Assembly: GCF_022539505.1 (NCBI RefSeq)
Contig: NC_061510.1
Location: 269,523,687-269,587,686 of the forward strand
Direction of reading: 5' to 3'
Length of the DNA stretch: 64,000 bases
Origin: Lolium rigidum
Lineage: Eukaryota; Streptophyta; Magnoliopsida; Poales; Poaceae
Shown: positions 43,799 through 55,612 of the stretch, piece by piece
Layout: every line of letters begins with the position of its first letter
How positions within the stretch are numbered: position 1 is the stretch's first letter
Position numbers and translations under genes: made by a program
Notes under the pieces: model-generated
What the model saw: only the letters and a program-made list of their open reading frames with translations
Told to the model about the DNA's origin: nothing
The model's database searches: none

Positions 43799-46423
43799 TT
43801 AGTATTGGGGCTGTCGTCGGTCTTGCCTTGAGCTTCGGAAGCTCTCTTCACATTTGTCAGTCCAATCAAACTTCTTGTCCTTCTTCAGTAGTTGGGTCAT
43901 GGGTCTTGCTATGCTCGAGAACCCTTCAACGAATCGGCGGTAGTAGCCCGCCAATCCAAGAAAAGCACGGACTTCGGTTTGAGTGGTTGGGACTTTCCAT
44001 TCTGCAACGGTCTTGATCTTTGCGGGGTCCACGGCAATTCCTCCTGCGGACAAGATGTGTCCCAGGAATCCTACTTCTTTCAACCAGAACTCGCACTTGC
44101 TGAACTTGGCGTACAACTTGTGCTGTCTAAGGGTTTCTAGGATGATCTCCAGGTGTTGCTCGTGTTCCTCTTCGGTCTTGGAGTAGATTAGGATGTCGTC
44201 GATGAAAACAACGACAAACTTGTCCAAAAAGTTCATGAAGATCTTGTTCATGAGGTTCATGAAGTATGCCGGGGCATTGGTTAGACCAAACGACATGACG
44301 TTGTACTCATACAACCCATATCTGGTGGTGAATGCAGTTTTCGGGATATCCGTTGCACGGATCTTCAGCTGATGGTAACCTGTCCTGAGGTCAATCTTGG
44401 AGAACACGGTGGCACCTGTCAACTGGTCAAACAGATCTTCTATCTTCGGCAATGGGTACTTGTTCTTGATGGTGACATCGTTAAGCTTACGATAGTCCGT
44501 ACATAAACGACTGGCACCGTCTTTCTTATCCACGAACAAAACTGGGGACCTCCAAGGTGACGCACTTGGTCGGATCAGACCTTTGGCCAAGAGTTCGTCC
44601 AGCTGCTTCTTCAGTTCTACTAACTCTGCTGGGTTCATGCTGTAAGCTCTCTGGGCTATGGGTCCTGTTCCGGGGATTAACTCAATGATAAACTCGATAT
44701 CCCGATCTGGGGGCATACCGGGTAAACCATCAGGAAACACATCAGGGTATCTACAGACGACCCTAATCTGATCCAAGGTGGGTTTGGCTTGACTCTGGTT
44801 ACAAGTGAATTCTCTAGGTAGCCTTTCCGATATGTGCTCCACTAGTACTCCGGTGCTACTAGTCATGGTGATGGCCTTCTTGGCACAATCAATCATTCCT
44901 TGATGCTTGGACATCCAGTCCATACCCAGTACTACTTCCAAACCCTTTGTTCCCAGAACAATCAAATTTGCATAAAATTCTATTTCATGTATGATGATGG
45001 GCACATCTTTGCAAATTTTTCTAGCTTTTGTTGTTGAACCGGGTATTTGAACTATCATGACATGCTTCAAACCGATGGGTTGAATCTTACTAGTGCATGC
45101 AAAATCTTCGGTGACAAAAGAATGCGATGCTCCGGAATCAAACAACACTCTTGCCAGTACGGAGTTAACAGAGAACATACCCAGCACAACATCCGGCGCT
45201 TCCCGAGCTTCTTCCGCACTCATGTGAAAGAGGCGGCCGCCGCGGTTGTTGGGGTTGTTGGGGGTGAACTTTTTGCCGGTGGAGACACGGCGTTGCTGCT
45301 GGGCAGGTGCAGCGATGTTGGCGGCGATCTTGGCGAGTCTCTTGGGGCACTCATTGGAAAAGTGTCCCTCTACACCACACTCGTAGCAGGTGATGGTGGA
45401 CTTGTCCTTGGGGGTAACCGGAACAGCGTTGCTCCCGGTCCTTGGTGCGGTGTTGGTGTTGTTGTTGTTGGCGGGGGCTCTCATCGGAGCGCGGTTGAAG
45501 TTGTTGTTGGGGTGGACGTAGTTGCTGTTGCCGTGGTTGTTGTTGTGGTGGCCTCCTGGCCTGGAGTTTCCTCCGCTCCGGTGTTGAAAACCGGGGCGTG
45601 ACATCGGGGTCGGTAGCTTGTTGCTTCTGGGAGGGAATCCTCCGCTTGAGCTAGGGCGATACCTTGAGGTATTGCTGGGCCCACTCTGGTGCATCATCCT
45701 GCGCTTGCGGTTCTCGTTGGCCCGGTTCAGCTTGCCCTCCATCTGGATGGCGGAGTCGACAAGGGCTTCAAGGTCAGCAAATGGAATGTTGACCAGCACG
45801 GTCTGCATCTCATCATGCAGTCCGTTCAGGAACCTCTCCTTCCTCTTGTCGGTGGTGTCCGTCTCATCCGGCGCGTACCTTGACAAGGTGAGGAACTTGT
45901 CACGGTACTCCACCACTGTCATCCGCCCCTGCTTGAGTTCGCGGAACTCATCCCGCATCTTCTTGATCAGGCCTTGGGGCACATGGTACTTGCTGAACTT
46001 GAGCTTGAAGTCAGCCCAAGTCATCATTTGCGCCGCGTTCAACGCGCGGGCACTCGTCCACCAGGCACGTGCAGGTCCTGCCAGATAGTGTGTGGAGAAC
46101 AGAATCTTGTCGTTGGCCTCCACTCCGGCCACTTCCAGATTGTTCTCCATTGTCTGGAGCCAATCGTCTGCATCAAGAGGTTCCTCCGTCTTGCTAAACA
46201 CCGGTGGGTTGGTGTTCTGGAAGTTCTTCAACTTTGAGCCCGGATGCTCGTGGTTTCCGTTGCCCTGGTTATTCTGAACAAGCTGATGTAGAGCGGTGAT
46301 GTTGGCTTCGCGTTCCGCACGTTCAGCCTCCCGATCCGCCATCAGGATTTGCAGCATCTGCATCAGTGCATCTTGATTGGCGCCTCGAGTGGGAGGGGCT
46401 ATCTGAACAGAGAGATAGATCAT
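43799..46423 (-). pseudogene. Gag-protease-reverse transcriptase polyprotein (Tekay-type)
   Basis: An 874-codon frame from the ATG at 46423. Residues 60-230 are the capsid-type gag domain and 250-340 a basic, Asn-rich region. Residues 346-359 are the CCHC zinc knuckle ([14 protein letters not shown]). The protease motif LFDSGAS ends at 433, and RT has YRKLND at 644-649 and FIDD at 740-743. The last dozen codons are out of frame: a one-base deletion near 43836 turns the expected Phe-Gln into a shifted reading that ends at 43799, and the true frame resumes in the RNase H ORF. A pyrimidine-rich tract ending CTCTGTTCAG occurs just after the ATG and looks like a splice acceptor, so the mature start may differ. 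Confidence 0.93.
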
Positions 46424-46636
46424 GAGACGAGAGGGAAATTTCTATGGCTTAATTATTTTTGGACTAAAGATTAAAACTTGAGTTCTTTACTATATTGAAA
46501 TTAAAACACACTTTTATTTTATTCATGATGCAAACATTACAAGCTTACACATAGGAGGGTTTGAAGAACCCTTTCAACAAACTACGATACAGTGGGACTG
46601 ATACAACTCACACCTACGCAAGGTGCACAAGTGAAA

Positions 46637-47542
46637 CTAAGCTTCATCGACATGGATCGGGACGGTGTCATCCATCCTGGCTGTCAGGTGCTCGTGGCCA
46701 TCCTCATAAGGATAGAAGGCCAGGTCATCATCATCCTCTTCATAGTCGTTGTCGTTGCTCACATAGGAGTAGCCATCCCCTTGGATGTATTCCCCCTCTC
46801 CTTCGCTCTCGAGGGCCTTGAGCTGGTCCTCCTGAGTCTTGATGGTCTCCTTGAGGTTGGCGATCTGGTCGCGGAGGCGGGAGATTTTGTAGTCTTTCTT
46901 CGCGTTCTCACGGCGAAGGGTCCTGCGCTCTGCGGCGATGATCTTGGTGATCTCGTCCTTCTGAGCCATCTGGTGGTAGGCGAAGTTGGCGAGGGCGCGA
47001 GCGTTGTCGAGCTGGACGTAGGTCTCGCACAGCATGTAGTTGGTGTGGTCCACGTGGTACTTCAACTTGGGGTGGGGCGAGAGGTCCATCGGTGCCCCCA
47101 TGGAGTCGTGCCTTGCCATGTGGAAGTAGCGGGTTCCCCGGATTCGGGGCAGCTCCAGCCCGCACAGACGCGCTAGTGCTTCCTTCATGGCCCGAGCAAG
47201 GCCGTCCATCCAGCTGTTCTCTCGGAAGAAGAACTGGATCCTGCTGGTCGGGGGTGACTCGAGCGTTCCGCGGAGGTCAGCGCAGATGATCCACTGCATC
47301 TGTCCTCCGAGCTGGTCGGTGACCTGTCCCCCGAAGAACTCCGGGAAGGGGCGTCCGAGAAACAGGGAGAGCTCAGTCAGGTCCTGCTCGAAGATTAGGC
47401 CTCCAGCATTGCCTAGCCGGTAAGACTCCGTCTGAGCGAATTGCTCCATCTGTAGAGACATGGATGAGTAAGTTAGAGAAGTGCAAGTGTTCAAAATTTT
47501 AATTTCATTGTAAGAAGAAAACATGAATTTGTTATTTTGCAA
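46637..47542 (-). CDS. Extra ORF upstream of gag (orf0-like), coiled-coil protein with acidic tail
   Basis: A 301-codon frame in the same orientation as gag, between primer site and gag. The first Met is at 47542; a second candidate (MSLQMEQFAQTE) is at 47461. Residues 35-150 look globular (FGGQVTDQLGGQMQWIICAD, GLELPRIRGTRYFHMARHD). Residues 180-245 form a charged coiled coil (RRTLRRENAKKDYKISRLRD). The end is highly acidic (NDNDYEEDDDD). No domain is recognised. Extra ORFs upstream of gag have been described in some rice gypsy elements (RIRE3/RIRE8, from memory); homology to those is not tested. The intact frame in a young element suggests a recent function, perhaps with gag or chromatin, but this is inference. 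Confidence 0.7.
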   Translation of the reverse strand: MQNNKFMFSSYNEIKILNTCTSLTYSSMSLQMEQFAQTESYRLGNAGGLIFEQDLTELSLFLGRPFPEFFGGQVTDQLGGQMQWIICADLRGTLESPPTSRIQFFFRENSWMDGLARAMKEALARLCGLELPRIRGTRYFHMARHDSMGAPMDLSPHPKLKYHVDHTNYMLCETYVQLDNARALANFAYHQMAQKDEITKIIAAERRTLRRENAKKDYKISRLRDQIANLKETIKTQEDQLKALESEGEGEYIQGDGYSYVSNDNDYEEDDDDLAFYPYEDGHEHLTARMDDTVPIHVDEA

Positions 47543-47656
47543 AGGATCTCAAAGGTAAGAGTGTGAGTAGGTTTTCATAACTATTTCTTTCATTAGTTTT
47601 GAATCTATGTGTTTCAAACGTCCATTCTAAACTAGGGGCTTCTAAGGTCAAACAAT

Positions 47657-47669
47657 GGCTCTGATACCA
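47657..47669 (-). other. Primer binding site of the Tekay-type element
   Basis: The minus strand reads TGGTATCAGAGCC, complementary to initiator tRNA-Met, a few bases inside the LTR end. Confidence 0.92.
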
Positions 47670-47672
47670 ACT

Positions 47673-50600
47673 TGTCAACACCCGGATTTTTAAGTCCAGA
47701 TGCCTATTATGTCATACATCGCAATCCCAGGAATATTGTTGTTGCGAGACATAACAGTTGAATAGAGTCATCATTTATTACAACACATAATGTCTGACAC
47801 CATATATTACATTATTCAAAGTTACACAAATAGTTGATCTAAACGATCAACGAACATAGATAACTAGCGGAAGCGTCGTAGTAGGTGGAACTATCTATCC
47901 ACAGGCCAACGCTTGACGTTAGAAGCATCCTAGTTCTGGTAGACGTCTTGTTGACCGTCATCCTCGTACTGGTGCTCCTCTTCATAGTCTGGCATTGGAA
48001 TAGCCAGGGACACAGCCATGAGTACTTAAGTACTCGCAAACTAACACTAATGTAAGTGATTAACAATGTTTAATGGTTGCTAAGCTCTAGGTTTATTTGC
48101 ATAAAGCCAAGTTTATTTTGCAATTATTTAGTAAAGATGCTTGAATCTCTAGACTAACTCAAGTGGGAACATTAGTGTCATTCCCACCACCTCAGTGGTG
48201 TTTTTCAACAATTCAAGTCACCGTTCAAAATCATCATTCCTTTTTAAGACAAGTTCTGATAACGGAACAGTATGGCCTTTCCAATCGTCCGTAACCGTGG
48301 ACACGGCTATTCGAATAGGTTTAACACTCTGCAGAGGTTGTACTCTTGTGCCACAACTTTTGATTACATCCGTCGGGATCACCCCGAATCATCGTAACTC
48401 AGTACGCGGATCATCAACCATAACCTTCCACTTAGATAACCTAGTATAGGCACCTCTCCCCATGAGCTTGGCCTCCCAGTGAAGACACACCGTCACACTG
48501 GGAACAGCACAGGGCTTGGGCCGGACAGTTCACCTCAATCACGTCATTTCACATCAATTCACTTTCAACGGAGGCAGCCTCGGCATAACCCCTATGACGC
48601 TTGTTTAGAGGGAACCCATACTAAGGTACATAAGCTTCTAGTTAAGCCCTACCCATAATCGTGTATTGTGGGGGTACTTGTATAATTGGAAGGGTATCGC
48701 ATCCGAACCCAATCATCAGTTTTCACAAACCTTCACCAAGTCATTCACTTCTCTTTCACTTTCAAATTCTTTCCAAGTCATTTCATTTCACCTTGTTCCC
48801 ATCTAGAGTAGTCAATTTTATTTATTTGGCAATAGCATCTAGTCATGAGGGGGTTCTATCTAGCTTGATTTGCTTATGCTAACCTTGACACTCTTGTTCT
48901 ATTCTAAACCAAGTGAATCATGAATCAAAAGTGCTTCGAAATACAATACTTGAAATAAAAACAAAGCAAAAGCATGGGATAGGATCCTTAAGCATAAAGT
49001 AATATGTAATAGTGCCTTGCTCATGAAGAGCTTTGCATTAAGGTGGCTTGCAAGAGTATTATCTTGCCTTGGTTGGGATAGGAGTCAAGGTTTTCCTCCT
49101 CCTCCTGGTTGTAGCCTTCCTCCTCCGGGTATTCCTCGAGACTAGCGTCTATAGACGAATACAAGGTATAACGATCACTACACTCAAACTTAAGTGCTAA
49201 GCTAAACACACACCAAAATTGCACACAAGTATATGCTAGCATCACACTTTATTAGCATGGTGATTTAATTCCTTGTTTTAAAGAAAAATAATTTACTCTC
49301 ATTATAATTATTTATTAAGATTTCTCTTTCATGTCTTGGAGGAGATAATTCCCTCTCATTGCATTTTATTAAGATTTAATCTCTTCAAATAATAATAAGG
49401 TATGAGTATTAATTGACCAAGGTCAACACTTCATATCTATTATTTGAGAGTGAAATTTAAATGAGGTGCTACACCTCATGCATTTTAATATTAGCATGCT
49501 CATGATTTAATATCTCCAAGTAATCAAGCATGAGGTTTATTAGACCAAAGTCAGTACCTCTATTTGAATTACTTAGGACCCCAATTTAAATGAGAGAATA
49601 GCTCTCATACTATTTACTAATTAATTTAAGGTAGTTTAAATGAACTAGAAATGGCTACATAGCCATTATATTGCTCTAGTCCATGATCATACACAACACT
49701 ATGTTATATTTTTGCAGAAACAATTAGAGTATATCAAATGTGATTTATGAGAGTTGGAATTAACTTAAAATCATTTATAGATAATTTTTAATATTTATCT
49801 GAAGTTGGAAAAGGCTCTGCCTTGTTATTTTTATCATTTAAATTCTACAAACAATTTGGAAGTGAGGCCAGTGGCATTGTTTAGATAATTTCCTAAGCTT
49901 TCTAAATATATAAAATTTACTAAATTTGGTTCAGTGGATTTTGTTGTATTTAAATTTGAAAAAGCATCTGCAAGTATATTCGAATTAAACAGAAAAATAG
50001 AATTTGAATTAACTGGGCTTGGCGGGAAGGGGAAGTGGGCTACACGGTGAAAAAGAGGTGGGCCGGCCCAGCAGCGTGTCGCCCACGCGCGGGCCGCCTG
50101 ACATGGTGCGCTCCACCAGTCAGTGGCTCATAAACGCGCGAAGCGGTACGAGCTACGCGAGTCGTTGGATCGAACGCGATCGTGCGGTGCACGATCGTCG
50201 TCTTCTCCGGCGAGAGGCCGAGGTTCTGGCGGCGAGCCTAGGGGGTCGGAGGGCGTACCGGCGTTCCCGCGAGGTTCTGGTGGGTGCGAGGCGGCGTTGT
50301 CGACGGTGAGGAAGCATCTGGTAGCAGTGGCGAGGCTCGGGGCGGCGTGAATCGGCGACGGTGATCTGCGGGCTCCGGCGACCTTCGGCTTCAAATTGGA
50401 GCAGCTTCGGCGACGATTTGGTGTGTGGTTTGGTCGAGGCGAAGCAGATAGGTGAGGCGATCGTGATGGTGTGAAGGAATTGGACGCGGGAGGTCTCTAT
50501 TTATAGGGCGGTGATGGTGCCGTGGGTGCTGCAAGGGTTCGTCGACGGCGTGGCCTCTCCGGTGCTCGAAGGGGCAAGCGGAGGACAGCACTTGAGTGGC

Positions 50601-51964
50601 TACGGCATGGCGAGGCTCTGGGCACAGCTGACGCGTCCAGGGGACGATGGGACGGCTCGGGCGCTTGATGATCATGCCGCAGTACCCGCGGCATGGTTCC
50701 GACGAGGGCGACGGCGACAAGGCGGCCGGCGGTGCTCGAGTGTGGCTAGTAGGTAGGGGTACTGGTGGCGATGCTCGGTGCAGGGAATGGGCGATAGGCA
50801 TGGGCGCGAGCGTTGGTACGGCGCCATGCTCTGGCGCGTCCAGTGCGCGCTCACCGCGTGCATTGGCATGCCACGGCGTGTACTGGGCGTGTATGGGCGC
50901 GCTTGGTGCGGCCAATGCCGTGCCTTGGCGAGCTTGGGCCATGCTGGGTGATGATCATCGTGTATCAGGCTTGCTCCAGGACATGGTGAGAGAGAGAGAG
51001 AGAGTCGAGCCAGAGGGAGAGAGAGCATGGTGGCCGGCATTGCCATGTCATGGTGTAGTTTAGGGTTTTTTCTTCCCTTCAAACAGCACGGGCCAGTACT
51101 GGAAATGATGGAGGAGTACAAGAGGGGTAATGATCATCAAGATTCACCAAGGGTTCAGTGGAAAATCTGTTGGATATTGCAAGGTTTGATTAAATTTGGC
51201 TTGTGCCTGCCAAGTGCTCGACAGAATGGCCGCAAGAGAAAAACATTTGAAATTTTGAAATATTTTTGGTGGAGCTCATTGGTATAATTAATGTGATCTA
51301 ATGATGGTGGTGGTGGTCATTTTAGTGCTGGTTTGCAAAGTTTCCAAAAAATGATCATCTTCACTTTGTTTCAAAGTCTCCTCTTGTCAAACATATACTG
51401 GTCAACCTGGTCAACTATAGCAGTGGTGGTCAACATGAAAAGTGTTCACCTTGACTTGATCTTGGATGAGGTGAAGAAAGTTAGGGTTGTTTAGTTTAAG
51501 ATTCTTCCAAACCAGAGGTGTTAAGAAGGCAACATTTTATAAAGTGGTCATATGACCATTATCATATGTATGTAAATTTTGAATTTTCCTTGGATTTGAA
51601 TCTAGTTTCTTCTATGCATTTATGTTTGTTTTTGTTTTATAAGAGTTTTACAATCATTGGATCAAGCCTTGGTGGCCTTGGTTGAGGATTTGAAAAATGG
51701 GCTCTTATGTGTATGTGAGGGTTTATGGCTATCTTTGCATTCTTATTTTTCTTTCAAGTTGAGATGGTATGATCATGGTTTAGGGTTTAAGTACAAATGA
51801 TCAACACTACTACACTCATCATGGCAATTGCACACCAAAGGCACATACTATGCATGAGACTATATGTAGCACTATATGAGTAAATAAAGTTTTTGTTTGT
51901 TGCAAAAATTGAGTATTTGAAATTCCCCTTTCTTTATTTATTGTTGAAAACTTGAGATGTTACA
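47673..51964 (-). repeat. 5' LTR of the Tekay-type element
   Basis: 4292 bp, almost identical to 37522-41814. It is followed on the right by the target copy GTGTG and the remainder of the LINE. Confidence 0.95.
50497..50506 (-). promoter_or_regulatory. Probable TATA box of the Tekay-type 5' LTR
   Basis: The minus strand reads CTATAAATAG at the edge of a GC-rich block, a good plant TATA consensus; transcription would start some 30 bases further on, near 50470. It is conserved in the other LTR (40355-40346). Confidence 0.6.
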
Positions 51965-51969
51965 GTGTG

Positions 51970-52985
51970 TGCCATCCTTTGTCCCTTGACGGCCTCGGCG
52001 TCCAAGACTTGGAACGCACAGGCTTAGCATTGCGACTACGTTGGCAATGGCTCAGTCGCACGGACAACTCCAAAGCTTGGAGTGGCCTCGACCTTCAATT
52101 CTCACCTGAAGAGAGGGATTTCTTCTTCGCCTCAACCACCATGTCCCTGGGCATGGCCAAACAGCGAGATTCTGGGAGGATCGCTGGATCCAGGGCCGCT
52201 CTGTCCGCGAGATAGCTCCCCAGCTATACGCCTGCATCCCAAAACGTAGGCGCAAGATCAGAACTGTGGCAGATGGCCTTGAGGCGAATCACCAGGACAT
52301 CCACGGTATCCTCGGCCAACTGATCGAGAGCATGCAGCTGACCAGGGAGGATGACAAACTTATCTGGAAGTGGCACGCAAGCGGGAACTATACAGCCAAG
52401 TCTGCGTACCTAGCTTCTTTCCATGGTTCAACCAATTGCGCTTCCTGGAAACTCATATGGAAAAGCTGGGCACCCAACCGCGTCAAATTCTTCCATTGGC
52501 TTGCCAACTTGGATCGATGTTGGACGGCGGATCGGCTCGCAAGACGAGGGCTTCAACATCACCCAAGGTGCCTCCTATGTGACCAAGCTCCAGAGACAAT
52601 TCAACACCTCTTCTTAGGCTGCCCGTTCTCTCTGCAAATCTGGCACGAAGTCCTATCCTGGCTGCGTATGTCTTGTAGCCCACCCTCAGACGAAGCCAAC
52701 CTCTTTGATTGGTGGCATGCCGCAAGACAGCACACCCCGAAACCGATGCACAAGGGGCTGTCGACTGCGACGCTGCTGGTGCCATGGATGATATGGAAGC
52801 ATCGCAATGACTGTGTCTTTGAGGGAGTACAACCTTCAACTCGAGACCTGTGTGCCAAAATCAAAGAAGAAGCAAAAACTTGGGTTACTGCGGGCGCAAA
52901 AGGGCTCAGAGATGTGTTCCTGGGACGTTCACTGAACTCCCCAATCTGTAATAAACTGTGTGTAAACCTCTTAGAAGGCGTGTAA
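51970..52985 (+). pseudogene. LINE ORF2 C-terminus with reverse-transcriptase zinc-binding region
   Basis: The frame continues from the left fragment as PLSLDGLGVQDLERTGLALR. One base is missing near 52153, giving a false stop at 52215. The correct frame is open again from at least 52266 to the natural stop at 52985. It contains the usual region of plant L1 proteins: YTAKSAYLASF, WKSWAPNRVKFFHWL, a C..C...H...C zinc-binding pattern (CLLCDQAPETIQHLFLGC) and a conserved tail (PWMIWKHRNDCVFEG). Apart from the single frameshift the coding sequence is clean, suggesting modest age. Confidence 0.88.
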
Positions 52986-53010
52986 ACCATTCTATCTTTT
53001 CAATGAAATG

Positions 53011-53034
53011 AAACGCAAAGAGTCCTTTGCGTTT
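53011..53034. other. LINE 3' hairpin
   Basis: AAACGCAAAG, loop AGTC, CTTTGCGTTT: a perfect 10-bp stem located 6-7 bases before the poly(A). It is probably the RNA structure recognised by the LINE reverse transcriptase. Confidence 0.7.
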
Positions 53035-53060
53035 TCTTGAAAAAAAAAACTGGATGAGCC

Positions 53061-54377
53061 AAACTTGTTCATGAACTGTTGAATAATATGTTCAATAAAG
53101 CAATACGAAACTCACAATCAACTAACTGATAAATGGCGTCCTTTGTGCGATTTGCATTGCAAATCAAACTTGGTACTGCTATCGCCCTGAAAACCTAATA
53201 CTCCCATAACAAACTGGAAGTTAACATTCACTAAGTTGAGATCTACATTAAATGATACAATGATAAACATTCATTCAATACACAAAACCAGCCCAGTAGC
53301 TGATCAGTTGAAAAAACATGCAAACTTGTAAAAGAGGGGGGCGCCAATAATAGCTTATTAATTTGGTAGCAACGGATATTGATACTGACACACAACAAGA
53401 AGGGGTAGATATCATAGGAAAATGAAATGATAAATATTTTCTTAAGTCGATTGGCCATTAATTATTTGAAGAAATAAGACACAAATTTACACGTTTTAGC
53501 TAATGCAGTCCCTGGACTTCGCATCAAAGTAATTCGCCGGAAAAACAAGGATAAAAGTCTGATGTGAATGCATTTGTTATCTTCAAACATGTGTTTCTAA
53601 ACTCAAGGGAACTATTAAACAAATCACGTGGATGTATAAAGATCAAGAGAAGTATCACAAAACATGTATGATTATTGAACTATTAGCTTTATCCTTGATG
53701 GCTGCAACTATAATTACTCAATTAGAAATCCCCTAAACTCAAATGCCTAGTCAATGATCACCGGGAACAATTAGACATACAATAGAGAAAGAGCCGTGAT
53801 GCAGCATTGCAGATATGTTCAAAAGAAAGAAGCCGTGAGGCACCACCAATACCCTAGAATACACCACCATGACCTACCCTGCCTTACACGATCATTAGCA
53901 GAGCATGAACGCTGGCGTCATAAATATATGCGACCAGCGCGTTGGCTTTTTTTTCTTAAGCGCAACCCAAAGCATTGAATGAAGGAAGGGAGCACAGAAA
54001 AATGCTGTTCCAAACACAGTAAAAATTTCATGCAGACTAACATCGTCATGTTAATCACTCGATAAAGCAGTCCCCATTAAGACCAGCTGAAGAAAGGCAA
54101 AATGTATACATAACAGAAAAATCGAGGATCGGTAACATGAAAAAAATTTCCCCGTCAAGATGCTAGAAGCTCTTGCTCAGCACCTTTACACTAAAAATAA
54201 AACTCCGAAGAGATAAAATACAACTATCAAGAATGTGCTATCAAGTTTGGCACACCGATCAATTATGTATATAAGGAGGTTTCCATACGGCAGCCTGCAT
54301 ACAAATAACATTAGTCCCCACAGTTATTATAGCAAATCTATGCTAAGTTAGATTTAACAACACATAGGCAAGGCCCA
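53061..54377. other. AT-rich stretch without a recognised gene
   Basis: No convincing coding region, RNA gene or repeat boundary. Short frames (for example 53243-53458 minus, 53796-53978 plus) have no family signature. Confidence 0.5.
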
Positions 54378-54535
54378 GATGGCTACCAGGGTGATGATAC
54401 CATGGAAGCCTCCCGCTCGAGTTCGAGTCCCGGTACTCACTCGCGGGTGCGTACGCACCGTGGCACTTCTGTGCGCTCCTATAAGCTTAATACAATGCCG
54501 CCAAGGGCTAGTCCTGGGGGTCTCTTTTTTTTTTA
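54378..54535 (+). mobile_element. tRNA-derived SINE
   Basis: An RNA polymerase III B-box-like GAGTTCGAGTCCC is at 54423-54435, preceded by an A-box-like TGGCTACCAGG at 54390. The body ends CCAAGGGCTAGTCCTGGGGG and a T run, as in cereal SINEs that I remember. Clear target duplications were not found. Confidence 0.5.
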
Positions 54536-54723
54536 CGGCATAAGTGCAAAGCAAGAGTACTCACCTATATTTATTGGTATATCATTCGGCTATAATGAAA
54601 AGATTTAAGACTAATACAGTGTATCCATGATGAACAATAAATTCAGATAAGTTGGTTGATAGATCAAGCCCCATGTCTTGGATAATAAATAAAAAAAGGA
54701 GTTGCGTGCAGCATACAGTAATA

Positions 54724-54815
54724 CTCCCTCTGTTCCGATTAAATCGACACTAGCTCGCGGAGGTGTCCTGTTAATAGCTAGCTAGCTCACGTCGATTAAA
54801 ACAGAATGGAGGGAG
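54724..54815. mobile_element. Stowaway-type MITE
   Basis: 92 bp flanked by TA on both sides. The ends read CTCCCTCTGTTCCGATTAA and, on the other strand, CTCCCTCCATTCTGTTTTAA, the usual Tc1/mariner-related Stowaway terminus. Confidence 0.85.
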
Positions 54816-54892
54816 TATCAAGTTGATTTTAGCTTTCTGGAAGAACAATTTAGCTAAGACATAGAGACCATATTCACTAGTAATTGTTAGTA

Positions 54893-55015
54893 CTCCCTCC
54901 GTCCACAAAAGGACGTCGAAGATTTGTCAAAATTCGGATGTACCTATACACTAAAAAGTGTCTAGATACATCTAAATTTAGACAAACTTATAACATCTTC
55001 TTTGGACAAAGGTAG
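54893..55015. mobile_element. Stowaway-type MITE, one end decayed
   Basis: 123 bp between TA dinucleotides. The left end CTCCCTCCGTCCACAAAAG is standard; the right end (CTACCTTTGTCCAAAGAAG on the other strand) matches at about three quarters of positions. Confidence 0.8.
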
Positions 55016-55120
55016 TACATTCGTTGCCCTTAAAGTCAGCTAATTTGAAATCTCGTGACTTGCCAACAAAATACTTAAAAAAAGATGTTAACTTTTCTTT
55101 AAAGACTATTTCCCCAAATC

Positions 55121-55612
55121 CACTGTTCAAAAAATCGACCAAGATACCGATTTATCGGCTAATTTATCATGAATCGGGTGGTAACCGATAAGATTTTAAC
55201 ATATCGGCTAATTTTTTGCGGCACTGATATTTCTGCCGATTTTATGTCTGAGAGCCGATATTTTGCCCGATTTTCACTTCGGTGACTGATATTTCGGCTG
55301 ATTGTTAGTGAAATTTCGCTGAAATTCGGTATGGTAGTCGATATTTTCATCCTATGTTCTTGTAGAACTGTGCATTAGCTCACATTTTCCATATTTATTG
55401 ATTCAAATGCAAAGAATCAAGGTAGTACTTCTGCTGAATGCTCAAATATTATTTTTACATAATTGTAGAAAATTTAGTGTTGAAAATTAGGATTTACAAA
55501 AAACTAAGTCGGTAAATGGACGACCGATAAAATCGATTAATCGCCCAATAAGCGATTAATCTCCATTTTGAGGCTGGCTGATAAGTTAAGATTAACGATT
55601 TCTTGAACATTG
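55121..55612. mobile_element. hAT-type MITE with palindromic AT-rich interior
   Basis: 492 bp flanked by a perfect 8-bp duplication CCCAAATC (55113-55120 and 55613-55620). The inverted ends are CACTGTTCAAAAAATCG and CAATGTTCAAGAAATCG (two differences in 17). The interior repeats short pieces such as CCGATA, ATATCGGC and GATTAATCG in both orientations. There is no transposase. Confidence 0.85.

Larger units (their letters stand above)
37522..51964 (-). mobile_element. Young Tekay-type chromovirus (Ty3/gypsy)
   Basis: A minus-strand element with 4.29-kb LTRs (51964-47673 and 41814-37522). It has an initiator-Met-type primer site, an extra ORF, gag-protease-RT, RNase H, integrase with a C-terminal chromodomain and a polypurine tract. 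TSD GTGTG is at 37517-37521 and 51965-51969. LTR copies differ at about one base per hundred in the stretches that I compared, so insertion is recent. Two visible lesions inactivate pol: a one-base deletion near 43836 and a TAG at 42960-42962. The chromodomain and LTR size point to the Tekay/Del lineage. Confidence 0.95.
37346..53047 (+). mobile_element. 5'-truncated L1-type LINE, split by the Tekay-type element
   Basis: The LINE consists of 37346-37521 and 51970-53047 (about 1.25 kb), ending with a hairpin and a short poly(A). A 13-bp TSD AACTGGATGAGCC (37333-37345 and 53048-53060) defines both ends and supports target-primed reverse transcription. Only the C-terminal end of ORF2 is present, so it was dead on arrival. 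The LTR element entered between codons of the segment WQRVCHPLSLDGLGV, with GTGTG duplicated. Confidence 0.92.

Noticed and set aside
45047..45601. 184-codon Val/Gly-rich plus-strand ORF
   Set aside because: Antisense shadow of the Asn-rich gag nucleocapsid region of the Tekay-type element.
54410..54450. tRNA gene (B-box-like sequence)
   Set aside because: No complete cloverleaf and no matching acceptor stem; it fits a SINE head instead. The same applies to 55950-56014.
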